From contig DCGT01000047.1 in assembly GCA_002315315.1 (NCBI GenBank), forward strand, positions 27,099 through 91,098: a stretch of DNA of 64,000 bases, read 5' to 3'. Shown here piece by piece: positions 1 to 8,433 of this stretch (position 1 is the stretch's first letter; the number at the start of each line of letters is the position of its first letter). Position numbers and translations under genes: made by a program. This DNA is from Faecalibacterium sp. UBA1771. Its GTDB lineage: Bacteria; Bacillota; Clostridia; Oscillospirales; Ruminococcaceae. Under the pieces are notes generated by a model, which saw nothing but the letters and a program-made list of their open reading frames with translations, searched no databases and had not been told where the DNA came from.

Positions 1-528
1 TGCAGCGGCGAGCGTTATGGGCAGACCCTCAAAGCACTTGGGCGGCTTGGCGCGCTGCAGAGTGCGGCGAACGCCGGAGAACAGTACCATGGCAAGCATA
101 AATCCGAGACCTGCTCCGAGACCGTCGAACAGCGACTCTACGAGCGTGTAATCGTTCTCGATGTTGAGAAGCGTTACACCCAAAACGGCGCAGTTGGTGG
201 TGATGAGCGGCAGATATATGCCGAGAGCCTGATACAGACCCTTAACGTATTTTTTGAGGATAATTTCAACGAGCTGAACGAGCGCGGCAATCACGAGTAT
301 GAAAACTATTGTTTTCATATACTGTAGATTGTACTTGACAAGCACCTGATAAATTCCCCATGTAGCGGCGGACGACATCGTCATAACAAAGATAACCGCG
401 GCGCTCATACCTACTGCGTTGCCGAGATTTTTGGAAACGCCGAGGAAGGGACAGATACCGAGGAACTGAACAAGAACATAGTTCTCGGTCAAAATCATAG
501 TGAAAAGGATTACGAGCATTGATTTCAT
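1..528 (-). CDS. rnfA: Electron transport complex subunit RnfA (3' end off the window)
   Basis: RnfA is an integral membrane subunit of the Rnf complex, which oxidises reduced ferredoxin, reduces NAD and exports Na+ or H+. The visible 176 codons start at an ATG whose first four bases overlap the rnfE stop (ATGA), which fixes the start. The protein opens MKSMLVILFTMILTENYVLV and is almost wholly hydrophobic, with the family stretches QFLGICPFLGVSKN, GIYLPLITTNCAVLG and SLFDGLGAGLGF. About 15-20 C-terminal residues lie beyond the left edge. It is the last visible gene of the rnfCDGEA operon; rnfB is expected next, outside the window. Confidence 0.95.
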   Translation of the reverse strand, partial: MKSMLVILFTMILTENYVLVQFLGICPFLGVSKNLGNAVGMSAAVIFVMTMSSAATWGIYQVLVKYNLQYMKTIVFILVIAALVQLVEIILKKYVKGLYQALGIYLPLITTNCAVLGVTLLNIENDYTLVESLFDGLGAGLGFMLAMVLFSGVRRTLQRAKPPKCFEGLPITLAAA

Positions 529-1217
529 TGTGCTTTATCCTCCTTTGCACATTCGGTTTTGCCGCAGCTTGCGGCGAGCGGGCAGGCGTCACAGCCTTCA
601 TCGAGCGACGGTGCTTTAACCTGTACCCCCCTCTTGGCGGAAAGCGTGGCGGTGAGCAGAGCCATGAGCAGACCGAATGTAAAGAATCCGCCCGGAGTCA
701 TGGTCATAATCTTAATTGTATAGGCTTCGGGGATGATTCGCAGACCGAACCATGTTCCGCTGCCGATGACCTCGCGAACGGTAGCCATGGCAAGCAGAGT
801 AGTGGTAAAGCCCAAGCCCATTCCGAGACCGTCAAGCGCCGAGTCAATAACCTTATTCTTGTTGGCGAACATTTCGGCACGTCCGAGAATAATGCAGTTG
901 ACGACGATAAGCGGAAGATATATTCCGAGCGAATCGTATAGCGTGGGGATAAATGCCTCAAGCAGCATCATTACAATTGTGACAAAGGTGGCGATAACGG
1001 TGATGTAGCAGGGTATTCTCACCTTGTCGGGAATGATGTTGCGGAGCATTGAAATAACCATATTCGAGCAGATAAGTACAAATGTTGCGGCTATTCCCAT
1101 ACCCAAGCCTCCGGCGCAGCTAACCGATATGGCAAGCGTGGGACAGGTGCCGAGTACAAGACAGAGAACGGGGTTCTCTTTGATAATTCCGTTGGTGACG
1201 AGCTTTAATTTATTCAT
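525..1217 (-). CDS. rnfE: Electron transport complex subunit RnfE
   Basis: RnfE is the inner membrane partner and paralogue of RnfA in the Rnf complex. The 230-residue protein shares the RnfA pattern (NPVLCLVLGTCPTLA, GIYLPLIVVNCIILGRAEMFA, SALDGLGMGLGFT), with about six membrane segments. It lies 3 nt after rnfG and overlaps rnfA by 4 nt, so translation is probably coupled. Cys25 and Cys108 fall in the conserved membrane segments that in known Rnf structures hold the intramembrane iron-sulfur centre (family knowledge). The C-terminus carries a hydrophilic tail with four cysteines (209, 212, 218, 223) that is not part of the core fold. Confidence 0.96.
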   Translation of the reverse strand: MNKLKLVTNGIIKENPVLCLVLGTCPTLAISVSCAGGLGMGIAATFVLICSNMVISMLRNIIPDKVRIPCYITVIATFVTIVMMLLEAFIPTLYDSLGIYLPLIVVNCIILGRAEMFANKNKVIDSALDGLGMGLGFTTTLLAMATVREVIGSGTWFGLRIIPEAYTIKIMTMTPGGFFTFGLLMALLTATLSAKRGVQVKAPSLDEGCDACPLAASCGKTECAKEDKAQ

Positions 1218-1220
1218 AGC

Positions 1221-1745
1221 TTATGCCCCCTTGACTTCGTTCCAGACAGCGAGTGCAGTGTCAACCGATGTCAATACCGCAGTGCTGGAATAGGTGGCGC
1301 CGGTGATTGTGTCGATACCGTCCGTAGACGATATTCCGATAAATTGGTCGGTAAAGGATGGAAGAGCTGCCTTGGAACCGAGACCTGTGGTTTCGGTAGA
1401 GGCGTCGACCGACATTCCGGTTATCTTTCCGTCATTGTCTATGGCAATCATCGAAACAACCTCTCCGCCGTATCCGTAGTATCCCACCGAGATTACATAC
1501 CCGAGACCGCTATTTTCTTTGTAAACGGTCTTAACCGCGTCGTTTCCGCTATACTCAACCTCGGTAAAGCCGGTGGCGTCGGGAATAAGCGAGCTGAGAG
1601 TTTCGGCATTTTTCTTTTCCTTGTTAGCTGCGATAATCGGCTCGGTAATGGCGTTGGTTACACCGAGCAGTGCCGACACAGCAAGGCAAATCGACAGCAA
1701 AACTACTATCGGCTTGAAAATATCATCCCAAGTTTGACCTTTCAT
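1221..1745 (-). CDS. rnfG: Electron transport complex subunit RnfG, covalent-FMN protein
   Basis: RnfG carries an FMN attached through a phosphoester bond to a threonine and passes electrons on the outer face of the membrane. The 174-residue protein has one N-terminal membrane anchor (about residues 11-33), then an FMN-binding domain with the flavinylation motif TGATYSS at 148-154, where Thr151 is the expected attachment residue. The start overlaps the rnfD stop by 4 nt (ATGA) and rnfE follows 3 nt later, so it sits in the middle of a tightly packed operon. Flavinylation normally needs an ApbE transferase, which is not in this window. Confidence 0.96.
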   Translation of the reverse strand: MKGQTWDDIFKPIVVLLSICLAVSALLGVTNAITEPIIAANKEKKNAETLSSLIPDATGFTEVEYSGNDAVKTVYKENSGLGYVISVGYYGYGGEVVSMIAIDNDGKITGMSVDASTETTGLGSKAALPSFTDQFIGISSTDGIDTITGATYSSTAVLTSVDTALAVWNEVKGA

Positions 1746-2674
1746 GCTTTTTTGCCACCTCCGAACGGCTTATTTCTTGTGAAATCGTTAATGTACGGCA
1801 CAACAAGATTCATAAGTACAATAGCGTAGGAAACACCCTCGGCGGAGTTGCCGAACACGCGAATAAGCGAAGCGATGAGTCCGCATCCGATTCCGAAAAC
1901 GACCTTGCCGTAATTTGTATAGGGCGAAGTAACATAGTCGGTAGCCATAAAGATAGAGCCGACCATAAGACCTCCGACAAACAGCGACAGGAATGGAGCG
2001 GAGCTGCCGAACAGAGCGGAGAACGCTAATGTCGACAGCATAAAGCTGACGGGAATGTAAGGCTTGATGACCTTGCGGATTACGAGATATACGCCGCCGA
2101 TGATAAAGGCAAGCGAGCAGGTATCAGCCATAACGCCGCCGAAGCGTCCTAACAGCATATCGACAAATCGCAGATTTTCAACGCTTCCCTCGGCAATCAG
2201 TGCGAGCGGGGTTGCGCCGGAAACGATGTCAACCGCCTGCTTCGAAAAAGCATATGCGGTCATGGTTGTCGGGAATGACATTGCCATCATAATACGTCCG
2301 GCAAGAGCAGGGTTGATAAAATTGCACCCGATGCCTCCGAAAAGCTGTTTCACAACGGCAATCGAGAAAATCGAGCCGACTATTACCTGCCAAACGGGAA
2401 GACTTGCCGGAACGTTTAATGCAAGCAAAATTCCGGTGACAACCGCCGAAAAATCGGAGCAGGGTATTTTTTTCTTGGCAATGCGGCACCAGAAATACTC
2501 GGTCAACGTGCAGGTAGCGGCACTGACGGCAATGAGTATCAGAGCGCGCAGACCGTACTGAATTACGGTGCAGATTACCGCAGGCATAAGCGCTATTATA
2601 ACATCGAGCATAATCGTGCGAGTTGTTACCGGCGACGAAATATGCGGTGACGAGGTTACTAACAAATTTTTCAT
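1742..2674 (-). CDS. rnfD: Electron transport complex subunit RnfD
   Basis: RnfD is a polytopic membrane subunit with a second covalently bound FMN. I place the start at the ATG at 2674 (MKNLLVTSSPHISSPVTTRT), which overlaps the rnfC stop as ATGA; the reading frame stays open further upstream, but that part lies inside rnfC. The resulting 310-residue protein has the flavinylation motif SGAT at 152-155 (Thr155) and the family stretches FGGIGCNFINPALAGR and GSIFMATDYVTSP. Length is slightly under the usual RnfD size. It is the second gene of the operon and is translated together with rnfC and rnfG. Confidence 0.95.
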   Translation of the reverse strand: MKNLLVTSSPHISSPVTTRTIMLDVIIALMPAVICTVIQYGLRALILIAVSAATCTLTEYFWCRIAKKKIPCSDFSAVVTGILLALNVPASLPVWQVIVGSIFSIAVVKQLFGGIGCNFINPALAGRIMMAMSFPTTMTAYAFSKQAVDIVSGATPLALIAEGSVENLRFVDMLLGRFGGVMADTCSLAFIIGGVYLVIRKVIKPYIPVSFMLSTLAFSALFGSSAPFLSLFVGGLMVGSIFMATDYVTSPYTNYGKVVFGIGCGLIASLIRVFGNSAEGVSYAIVLMNLVVPYINDFTRNKPFGGGKKA

Positions 2675-3996
2675 TTTTTGGTACCCGCCTTTCTGAGCTG
2701 AGCCTTGGCAAGACGCATCTGCTGTGTAAGCGGACGCCCCGCCGGACAGATAAACGAGCAGCTTCCGCATTCAATGCAGTTGTTGACCGACAGCTTGGCA
2801 AGCTTGGCGTCATCACCCTGCGACAGTGCAAAGGCAATCTCGACGGGAGAAAGTCTCATCGGACAATGCTCCACACATCGACCGCAATGTATACAGGGAT
2901 TATCGGGAATAGCGCCGATTTCATCCTCGGTCAGCGCAAGTATTGCATTGTTGTTTTTGAGGATAGGCGTTTCGTCGGTGTACTGCGCTATGCCCATCAT
3001 CATACCGCCCATGAGCAGCATCGCAGGCTCGCAGGCATATCCTCCCGCAGCATCCACGACATCCTTTATCGACATTCCAATCGGAACAATGTAGTTTCCG
3101 GGCTTGGCAATTGCCTTGCCGTCAAGGGTAATTCTCTTTTCAATCAGCGGCATACCGGTACGCAGATACTTGGCAATAAAAGCGACGGTACCGATATTGA
3201 GAATTACACAGCCGGCGTCGATAGGCAGACCGCCCATCGGAACAGCACGACCCGTCAGCGTGGCAATAAGCACCTTTTCCGCGCCCTGTGGGTAGCTGCT
3301 TTTCAGCACTCGTATTTCGATATTCGCGAATTCGGCAGTCTTTTGCTTGAGAAGCTCGATGGCTCGCGGCTTGTTATTTTCAATTCCGATGATGCATTTC
3401 GGAATATCAAGATATTTTAAAACCGTCTGTATTCCCTCTATAATATCGTCCGGCTCTTCCATCATGCCGCGGAAGTCGCTTGTTATGTACGGCTCGCACT
3501 CGGCACCGTTTATAAGCAGGAAATCCGGGTGAGGCTTATCCTCCGACAGCGACAGCTTGACATGAGTCGGGAATCCGGCTCCGCCCAATCCGACCAGACC
3601 GGAATGCTGAATGGCGGAAACAAGCGATGCGGCGTCGGTAACGACCGGTGGAACAATAGCGGGGTCAACCTCCTGAGCGCCGTCAACGTCGATAACAACG
3701 GCGGAAGCGGCGGCTCCGGCAGAGGTCAGCACAGTAGTCAGCTCCTTGACGGTGCCACTCACCGGTGAATGAGTATCGGCACTGACAAACCCGCCTGCCT
3801 TGGCAAGAACGGTTCCGACCATCACCCTGTCACCCTTGGCTACACAGGCAACGGCAGGTGCACCTATGTGCTGTGAAAGCTGAACCGTCACCTGGGCCGG
3901 CAACGGCAGGCGCACCGATTCACAGTCGTCTGTATGCTTATTATGAGGCACTTCAACGCCTGCTCCACGGGGCGCTTTGAGAAATTTCGTGTTCAC
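2671..3996 (-). CDS. rnfC: Electron transport complex subunit RnfC, NADH-binding iron-sulfur protein
   Basis: RnfC is the peripheral cytoplasmic subunit that binds FMN and NAD(H) and holds two [4Fe-4S] clusters. The 441-residue protein has an N-terminal biotinyl-like hammerhead region (about 20-90), the nucleotide-binding loop GLGGAGFPTHVK (136-147), a SLBB-type middle, and two ferredoxin motifs, CIHCGRCVEHCP (368-379) and CIECGSCSFICP (407-418). An AGGAGA-type ribosome binding site lies upstream (fwd ctctcct at about 4009). It is the first gene of the rnfCDGEA operon, the usual order in Clostridia. The 119 bases between it and the next gene are AT-rich and should hold the operon promoter. 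Confidence 0.97.
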   Translation of the reverse strand: MNTKFLKAPRGAGVEVPHNKHTDDCESVRLPLPAQVTVQLSQHIGAPAVACVAKGDRVMVGTVLAKAGGFVSADTHSPVSGTVKELTTVLTSAGAAASAVVIDVDGAQEVDPAIVPPVVTDAASLVSAIQHSGLVGLGGAGFPTHVKLSLSEDKPHPDFLLINGAECEPYITSDFRGMMEEPDDIIEGIQTVLKYLDIPKCIIGIENNKPRAIELLKQKTAEFANIEIRVLKSSYPQGAEKVLIATLTGRAVPMGGLPIDAGCVILNIGTVAFIAKYLRTGMPLIEKRITLDGKAIAKPGNYIVPIGMSIKDVVDAAGGYACEPAMLLMGGMMMGIAQYTDETPILKNNNAILALTEDEIGAIPDNPCIHCGRCVEHCPMRLSPVEIAFALSQGDDAKLAKLSVNNCIECGSCSFICPAGRPLTQQMRLAKAQLRKAGTKK

Positions 3997-4115
3997 TGAA
4001 TATTCCCTCTCCTTTCGGATATTTTTCTGAAAATATATGTTTATATGAATGGATTTGCAGACAAATATGCAGGCAATACAGACCGATAAAACAGCGGCAC
4101 GGAATATTACAAGCT

Positions 4116-5042
4116 CTAAACGGCAATTATCTGACCTATATTTCTGATGAAAGTATTCTTGTAAAATCCGTACCTGAAAACAGAAGAAATCCTGCCGAGC
4201 TTGCCCTTATTCTTCATATCGGCAAATGCGTGAAGCATTTCCGAATCCTCTTTTGACAGACGATCGGCAAAGGTATCGGCAAAGCAGGCGGCTTGGCTGA
4301 ACATAGAATCGTAAATCGCTCTTGTTCTGCCCTTTTCGGTCAGTCTTTTAAAGCTCTGTGCAAGGCTTAAAGCGGAGTACGCCCCCACCGAGTTTCCCGA
4401 ATGCTGACGATAAAAAATCATCGGACGGTAGTCGACGACGATTTGTCCGAATGCCGAAGCACACAACGCAAGCCACCAATCGTGCATAACAGCGCTTTTC
4501 GGCTGTTCCGTCACAAGCTCGCGAAGCGCACGATTAATAATCGTCGTACAGCCGGTGACATTGTTCTGTACCGCAAGCTGCTTCAGCGCCGTTCGCTCCG
4601 GCGACAGCTTTTCGTAGTCAAACATCGACTCGGCAATGACTCCGAGCGATTCGTCGACAACCGTCAAGTCCGAATGTGAGAGAATAGGAGTATCCGTACC
4701 GTACTTGCTCTCGGCGTTTTGTATTGTTTCGACGGCGTTTTTAACCTTGTCCGGCAACCAGATATCATCGGCATCGCAGAACATAATATAGTCGGCATCG
4801 CTCTGAAGCAGCAACCTGAAAAAGTTATTGCAGGCACTCCCGCTCGGCTCACGGTCGGACAGGACGTTTATGCGGGAATCGGTCTTTGCAAGCTCGGCGA
4901 TTTTCTCAAACGTACCGTCGCTCGAACCGTCATCACGCACCGTCAGCTTAAAATCACCGAAGCTCTGTTTAAGCACCGATCCGACAAGCGATTCGACAAA
5001 CGGCATATTGTTGCGCGTGGCAAGAAGTATTTCAACGCTCAT
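4116..5042 (-). CDS. Family 2 glycosyltransferase
   Basis: A 308-residue GT-A type glycosyltransferase that transfers a sugar from a nucleotide donor, probably to a cell-surface glycan; donor and acceptor cannot be told. It opens with SVEILLATRNNMPFVESLVGS, has the nucleotide-binding DDGSSDGT (37-44), and the metal-binding DxD region FCDADDIW (Asp90-Asp93). SPERTALKQLAVQNNVTGCT and the later MHDWWLALCA follow the rhamnosyltransferase-like subgroup of GT2. The start overlaps the stop of the glutaredoxin-like gene by 4 nt, so the two genes form a small operon. No membrane segment is evident. Confidence 0.9.
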   Translation of the reverse strand: MSVEILLATRNNMPFVESLVGSVLKQSFGDFKLTVRDDGSSDGTFEKIAELAKTDSRINVLSDREPSGSACNNFFRLLLQSDADYIMFCDADDIWLPDKVKNAVETIQNAESKYGTDTPILSHSDLTVVDESLGVIAESMFDYEKLSPERTALKQLAVQNNVTGCTTIINRALRELVTEQPKSAVMHDWWLALCASAFGQIVVDYRPMIFYRQHSGNSVGAYSALSLAQSFKRLTEKGRTRAIYDSMFSQAACFADTFADRLSKEDSEMLHAFADMKNKGKLGRISSVFRYGFYKNTFIRNIGQIIAV

Positions 5043-5299
5043 CGCAGAGCCTCCTCGAGCACTGCCGCAACCTTTTCCCTTGTCGCCGCTCCTTCATGCA
5101 GCTTTACACCGTCAACATAGTATGTCGGGACATAATAATAATCGTATGAATTTGCAATTTCGGGGTTTTCACTCTCCTCGATATACTCTATTTCAATCGG
5201 AGCAAACCTGCTGTCCGAAGCAATTATTTCGTTTTGCCAACCGATAGCCTGACGGCAGTAGGGGCAGCTTTTAAGATAAAAAAGTGTGACCTCTTTCAT
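5039..5299 (-). CDS. Glutaredoxin/thioredoxin-like protein
   Basis: An 86-residue protein with a thioredoxin fold. The redox motif CPYC is at 12-15, after a first beta strand (VTLFYLKS). YVPTYYVDG, with the cis-proline region VPTYY, matches the glutaredoxin pattern. It should reduce disulfides or glutathione/bacillithiol-like mixed disulfides in the cytoplasm; the partner is unknown. It is the first gene of a two-gene unit with the GT2 glycosyltransferase, which it overlaps by 4 nt. A GAAGGAGT site lies upstream of the ATG. The pairing with a glycosyltransferase is unusual and gives no clear functional clue. Confidence 0.85.
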   Translation of the reverse strand: MKEVTLFYLKSCPYCRQAIGWQNEIIASDSRFAPIEIEYIEESENPEIANSYDYYYVPTYYVDGVKLHEGAATREKVAAVLEEALR

Positions 5300-5338
5300 T
5301 CCTCTACTCCTTCACAGTATAAAATATTTATACTATAC

Positions 5339-5367
5339 ATTATATTTACTTTTAATATAAATGTCTA
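5339..5367 (-). promoter_or_regulatory. Promoter of the glutaredoxin-GT2 unit
   Basis: On the minus strand TAGACA (5362-5367) is followed by a 17-nt spacer and a perfect TATAAT (5339-5344), about 40 nt upstream of the glutaredoxin-like start. Confidence 0.65.
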
Positions 5368-5441
5368 TTGAAATAACCGACAAATGAGCTTTTATATAAT
5401 ATGAAGTTTGACGAAAGAATAAAAATGTAGCGTGCAACCGA

Positions 5442-5470
5442 TTGACTTTGAAACTTGTTTGCGCTATCAT
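5442..5470 (+). promoter_or_regulatory. Promoter of the MATE exporter gene
   Basis: TTGACT (5442-5447), 17-nt spacer, TATCAT (5465-5470). Transcription should start near 5477, giving a leader of about 80 nt that contains the two hairpins described below. Confidence 0.65.
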
Positions 5471-5490
5471 ATTAGAGGTATAAATTTTGA

Positions 5491-5592
5491 ATGCCTAATT
5501 TGAAAAAAGGGGTAAAGCCCTTTTTGTTTTTTCTGCAAAAAGGGACGAGTAAAGTATGGACAACAAAAGCAAAGCTGTCGATACCGAAATAG
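5491..5592 (+). CDS. Candidate leader peptide of the MATE gene
   Basis: A 33-codon open frame starts at the ATG at 5491, with a GAGGT at 5475-5479 upstream, runs through both leader hairpins and ends in TAG at 5590-5592, out of frame with and overlapping the start of the MATE gene. It encodes a lysine- and phenylalanine-rich peptide (MPNLKKGVKPFLFF...). In the arrangement used by inducible resistance genes, a ribosome on such a frame would change which hairpin forms. Its expression is unproven; the frame could be fortuitous. Confidence 0.3.
   Translation: MPNLKKGVKPFLFFLQKGTSKVWTTKAKLSIPK
5504..5544 (+). promoter_or_regulatory. Leader with two mutually exclusive hairpins (candidate attenuator)
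   Basis: Hairpin 1 pairs AAAAAGGG (5504-5511) with CCCTTTTT (5518-5525) over a 6-nt loop and is followed by a T-rich run, so it resembles an intrinsic terminator. Hairpin 2 pairs the same CCCTTTTTG (5518-5526) with CAAAAAGGG (5536-5544), a perfect 9-bp stem. The second arm of hairpin 2 contains the AAGGGA that is the only ribosome-binding sequence in front of the MATE start codon. The two structures cannot coexist. Both arms are seen directly; a regulatory role is inferred. Confidence 0.5.
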
Positions 5593-7079
5593 AGGCTCCC
5601 AAGCAAAAGGTAATTCCCATAACGCTTGACCGTCTCGAAGCCGGTACCGACGACCATGAGGGTTTCACCTCAAAATTTTCCAAGAAGCTGCCCGAAGGAG
5701 TCACCAATAAAATGATTTATTCGGACATAATCCGCATCGGATGGCCTGCATTGCTTGAGCTTCTGCTCATTCAGCTGACCGGTATGTTCGACCAGATTCA
5801 GGTCGGCAAAATCGGAGCGGTTGCACTTGCCGCCGTAGGTCTTGCCAACGTTCCCAAGTTCCTGCTCAATACCGCCGTTATGGCGCTCAATGTCGGTGTT
5901 ACCGCCATGGTAGCCCGCGCAAGAGGCCGTAAGGACCGTGAGCAGGCGCAAAAGATGATGCATCAGGGCTATCTGATGACCTTCATCGTCTCCATCATCA
6001 TCACCATCGGCGGATACTACGCCAGCGAGCTGATGATAAAAATGATGGGCGCCCCCGACGCCGAAACGCTCCGCGCCGGTACCGAGTATATGGAAATCAT
6101 CTGCCTCGGCACCCTGCCCGTTGCCATGACCATGACAACCAGCGCCGCCCTGCGAGCCGTCGGAAACTCTCGCATTTCGCTCTATTACAACCTTATTTCC
6201 AACCTCGTAAACATATTCCTGAACTGGGTACTTATCAACGGTATCAAGATTTTCGGAATTCAGTTCCCGCGTATGGAAATCCGCGGCGCCGCTCTTGCTA
6301 CCATCATTGGTCAGACCGTCGCGTTCGTTATTGCCTTCATCGTTATCACCCGTCCGAAGAGCTATCTGTGCGTTTACTTCAACAAGGGCTATTTCAAGCC
6401 GGATAACGCCGCAATGTCAGATATCATCAAAATCGGTGTTCCCGCCTGCGTCGAACAGCTCATTATGCGTGTCGGTATGATTCTTTATACCCGCATCATC
6501 GCTTCTCTCGGCACCGAGCTGTACGCTACTCATACCATCTGCATGAACATCCTCTCACTTTCGTTTATGCTCGGACAAGGTATAGCGGTTTCATCCACCT
6601 CTCTGGTCGGACAGAGCCTCGGTAAAAAACGTCCCGATATGGCGGAGGCTTACAGCAAACGCAGTCAGACGCTCGGCTTCTACTGTGCAACAGTAATTGC
6701 ACTTATGTTTGCGTTTTTCGGTAAAGGGCTTGTCGGTCTTTACACTACCGAAGCCGATATGATAGCGCTCGGCGGAAAAATCCTGCTGTTTGTCGCCGTT
6801 ATGCAGCCGTTCCAAGCCTCACAGTTCATTCTTGCCGGTTCTATGCGCGGAGCCGGAGACACCAAGGTCGTCGCTATCATCACTTCAGTCACGACACTTC
6901 TGCTCCGTCCGTTTCTCGCTTATGCTGCTGTCAACTGGCTCAACCTCAGCCTTGAGGGTGCGTGGTACGCCACAATTATCGACCAGCTCGTCAGAACGAT
7001 ATTCATCTATATCCGCTATAACTCCGGAAAATGGAAGAACAGCTTCCGCTCTCGTTCCGAGGTTGCCGCGCAGGAATAA
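5556..7079 (+). CDS. MATE family efflux transporter
   Basis: A 507-residue multidrug and toxin extrusion family exporter with twelve predicted membrane segments in two homologous halves. The core starts near residue 55 (IYSDIIRIGWPALLELLLIQ) and includes the MATE stretches FDQIQVGKIGAVALAAVGLA, GAALATIIGQ and AGSMRGAGDTK. About 50 hydrophilic residues precede the first membrane segment, longer than usual. It should couple export of a cationic compound to Na+ or H+ entry; the substrate cannot be read. It stands alone, with its own promoter, a structured leader and a terminator. Confidence 0.93.
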   Translation: MDNKSKAVDTEIEAPKQKVIPITLDRLEAGTDDHEGFTSKFSKKLPEGVTNKMIYSDIIRIGWPALLELLLIQLTGMFDQIQVGKIGAVALAAVGLANVPKFLLNTAVMALNVGVTAMVARARGRKDREQAQKMMHQGYLMTFIVSIIITIGGYYASELMIKMMGAPDAETLRAGTEYMEIICLGTLPVAMTMTTSAALRAVGNSRISLYYNLISNLVNIFLNWVLINGIKIFGIQFPRMEIRGAALATIIGQTVAFVIAFIVITRPKSYLCVYFNKGYFKPDNAAMSDIIKIGVPACVEQLIMRVGMILYTRIIASLGTELYATHTICMNILSLSFMLGQGIAVSSTSLVGQSLGKKRPDMAEAYSKRSQTLGFYCATVIALMFAFFGKGLVGLYTTEADMIALGGKILLFVAVMQPFQASQFILAGSMRGAGDTKVVAIITSVTTLLLRPFLAYAAVNWLNLSLEGAWYATIIDQLVRTIFIYIRYNSGKWKNSFRSRSEVAAQE

Positions 7080-7096
7080 TACACAATACTTATCGA

Positions 7097-7137
7097 AATA
7101 CCCGCTCAATCCCATTCGGACAGAGCGGGTATTTTTT
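7097..7137 (+). terminator. Terminator of the MATE gene
   Basis: AATACCCGCTC (7098-7108 region) pairs with GAGCGGGTATT (7123-7133), followed by a run of T. Confidence 0.85.
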
Positions 7138-7141
7138 ATGT

Positions 7142-7188
7142 AAAAAAACAGTCCCTCACCGTTCGAAAAAACGGTGGAGGACTGTTTT
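7142..7188 (-). terminator. Terminator of the DMT transporter gene
   Basis: A long stem made of AAAACAGTCC..CACCGTT and AACGGTG..GGACTGTTTT, followed on the minus strand by seven T. It lies just past the stop of the minus-strand EamA gene and back to back with the MATE terminator. Confidence 0.85.
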
Positions 7189-7212
7189 GCAATAGGAATT
7201 TTTTGTTAATTT

Positions 7213-8139
7213 TTATCTGCTCTCCGTTCCTACATTCGATACCGTCTGCACCCCGACGTTTGCTTTTCTCGGTGCGATTTGGGCGACTACAACCGATATC
7301 AGCACCAAGCCGCAACCGCACAGCTCTCGTGCCGTCGGTATCTGCTTAAGAAACAGTACGCCTCCGACCAACGCAAAGACCGATTCAAGGCTCATAATAA
7401 GTGAGGAAACATCAGCGGGAAGAGACCGTTGACCGATGATTTGGAATGTAAATGCCACACCGCCCGACAAAACTCCGAGATAAATTATCGGCACAGCGGC
7501 GTCAAGCATAATTTGTACCGTCGGTTTTTCAAAAACAAACATAAGCACTCCACATATAACAGCGGCAAAGAAAAACTGCATACAGGTAAGCTTTACACTG
7601 TCCAGTTCACCGGCAAATCTGTCTATTATCAGAATATGTACAGCGTTGGCAACGGCGCACATAAGCATGAACTTATCGCCTTCAGACAGCTTAAAGCCTT
7701 CATTAATACTCATAAGATAAAAACCGGCAGTAGCGACGATTACGCACGGAATAATTATCGGTGAACACTTTTTACCTGTAATAACACCGATAATCGGAAC
7801 AATGAATATATACAGCGTTGTAATAAACCCTGCCTTGCCAACTGTTGTGTCGTGAATACCTATCTGCTGTAAAACAGTTACGGCAGCCAATGCAAGACCG
7901 CATATTGAACCGACAGCGATATAACGTACAAATCCGACATTTTTTCGCTGTGCATCGGGCGAAATTTTTTCTCTCACGGCTATTACCGGTAGCAATACCA
8001 ATCCTCCGAGTGCAAAACGGGCAAAATTGACGCCGAAAGCACCAAGCTCCTCAGGCACAACGCTGATCGCAATAAATGCAAATCCCCATATCATCGCCGC
8101 CGCCAACAGCAGCAGTCCGCTCTTAAACCGTTTATTCAT
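7213..8139 (-). CDS. EamA/DMT family transporter
   Basis: A drug/metabolite transporter superfamily protein of about 308 residues with ten membrane segments in two EamA repeats (first: LLLLAAAMIWGFAFIAISVV; second: LGVLSGGVAFTFQIIGQR then SLESVFALVGGVLFLKQ). I choose the ATG at 8139 (MNKRFKSGLLLL), preceded by a GGAG; the frame is open for 17 more codons upstream, but those are not hydrophobic in the DMT manner. Such proteins usually export amino acids or other metabolites; the substrate is not evident. It is a single-gene unit. Confidence 0.88.
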   Translation of the reverse strand: MNKRFKSGLLLLAAAMIWGFAFIAISVVPEELGAFGVNFARFALGGLVLLPVIAVREKISPDAQRKNVGFVRYIAVGSICGLALAAVTVLQQIGIHDTTVGKAGFITTLYIFIVPIIGVITGKKCSPIIIPCVIVATAGFYLMSINEGFKLSEGDKFMLMCAVANAVHILIIDRFAGELDSVKLTCMQFFFAAVICGVLMFVFEKPTVQIMLDAAVPIIYLGVLSGGVAFTFQIIGQRSLPADVSSLIMSLESVFALVGGVLFLKQIPTARELCGCGLVLISVVVAQIAPRKANVGVQTVSNVGTESR

Positions 8140-8433
8140 CACGACACACAACTCCGAAAAAAATTGCGTCAGCAGACGCAGTCTGACCATTATATCATTA
8201 TAAAATACACTTCACAACCCCTTAAAGCTAACTTGATTTCCAATATTCGGTATCAAATGTTATTTCTTAATGTGCTGTCACTATCCGAACTGTAATTTGT
8301 ATGCATTTTTATGTATGAAAGAATTAACTTTGAAAATAATGGTTTTTAAAAATAACGGAATTTGCAATTTTCTCTTCAAAATAAAATAAAAAAGACCGTC
8401 ACCGAAACAGATGACGGTCTTTGAAAAATACTC
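8140..8433. other. AT-rich intergenic region
   Basis: Nearly 300 bases between two minus-strand genes. Besides the terminator at 8391-8422 and the presumed promoter of the DMT gene, I see no coding frame, repeat or recognisable RNA. Confidence 0.6.
8391..8422 (-). terminator. Terminator of the large membrane protein gene
   Basis: AAAGACCGTCA (8391-8401) pairs with TGACGGTCTTT (8412-8422); on the minus strand the stem is followed by TTTTTATTTTATTTT. Confidence 0.88.
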
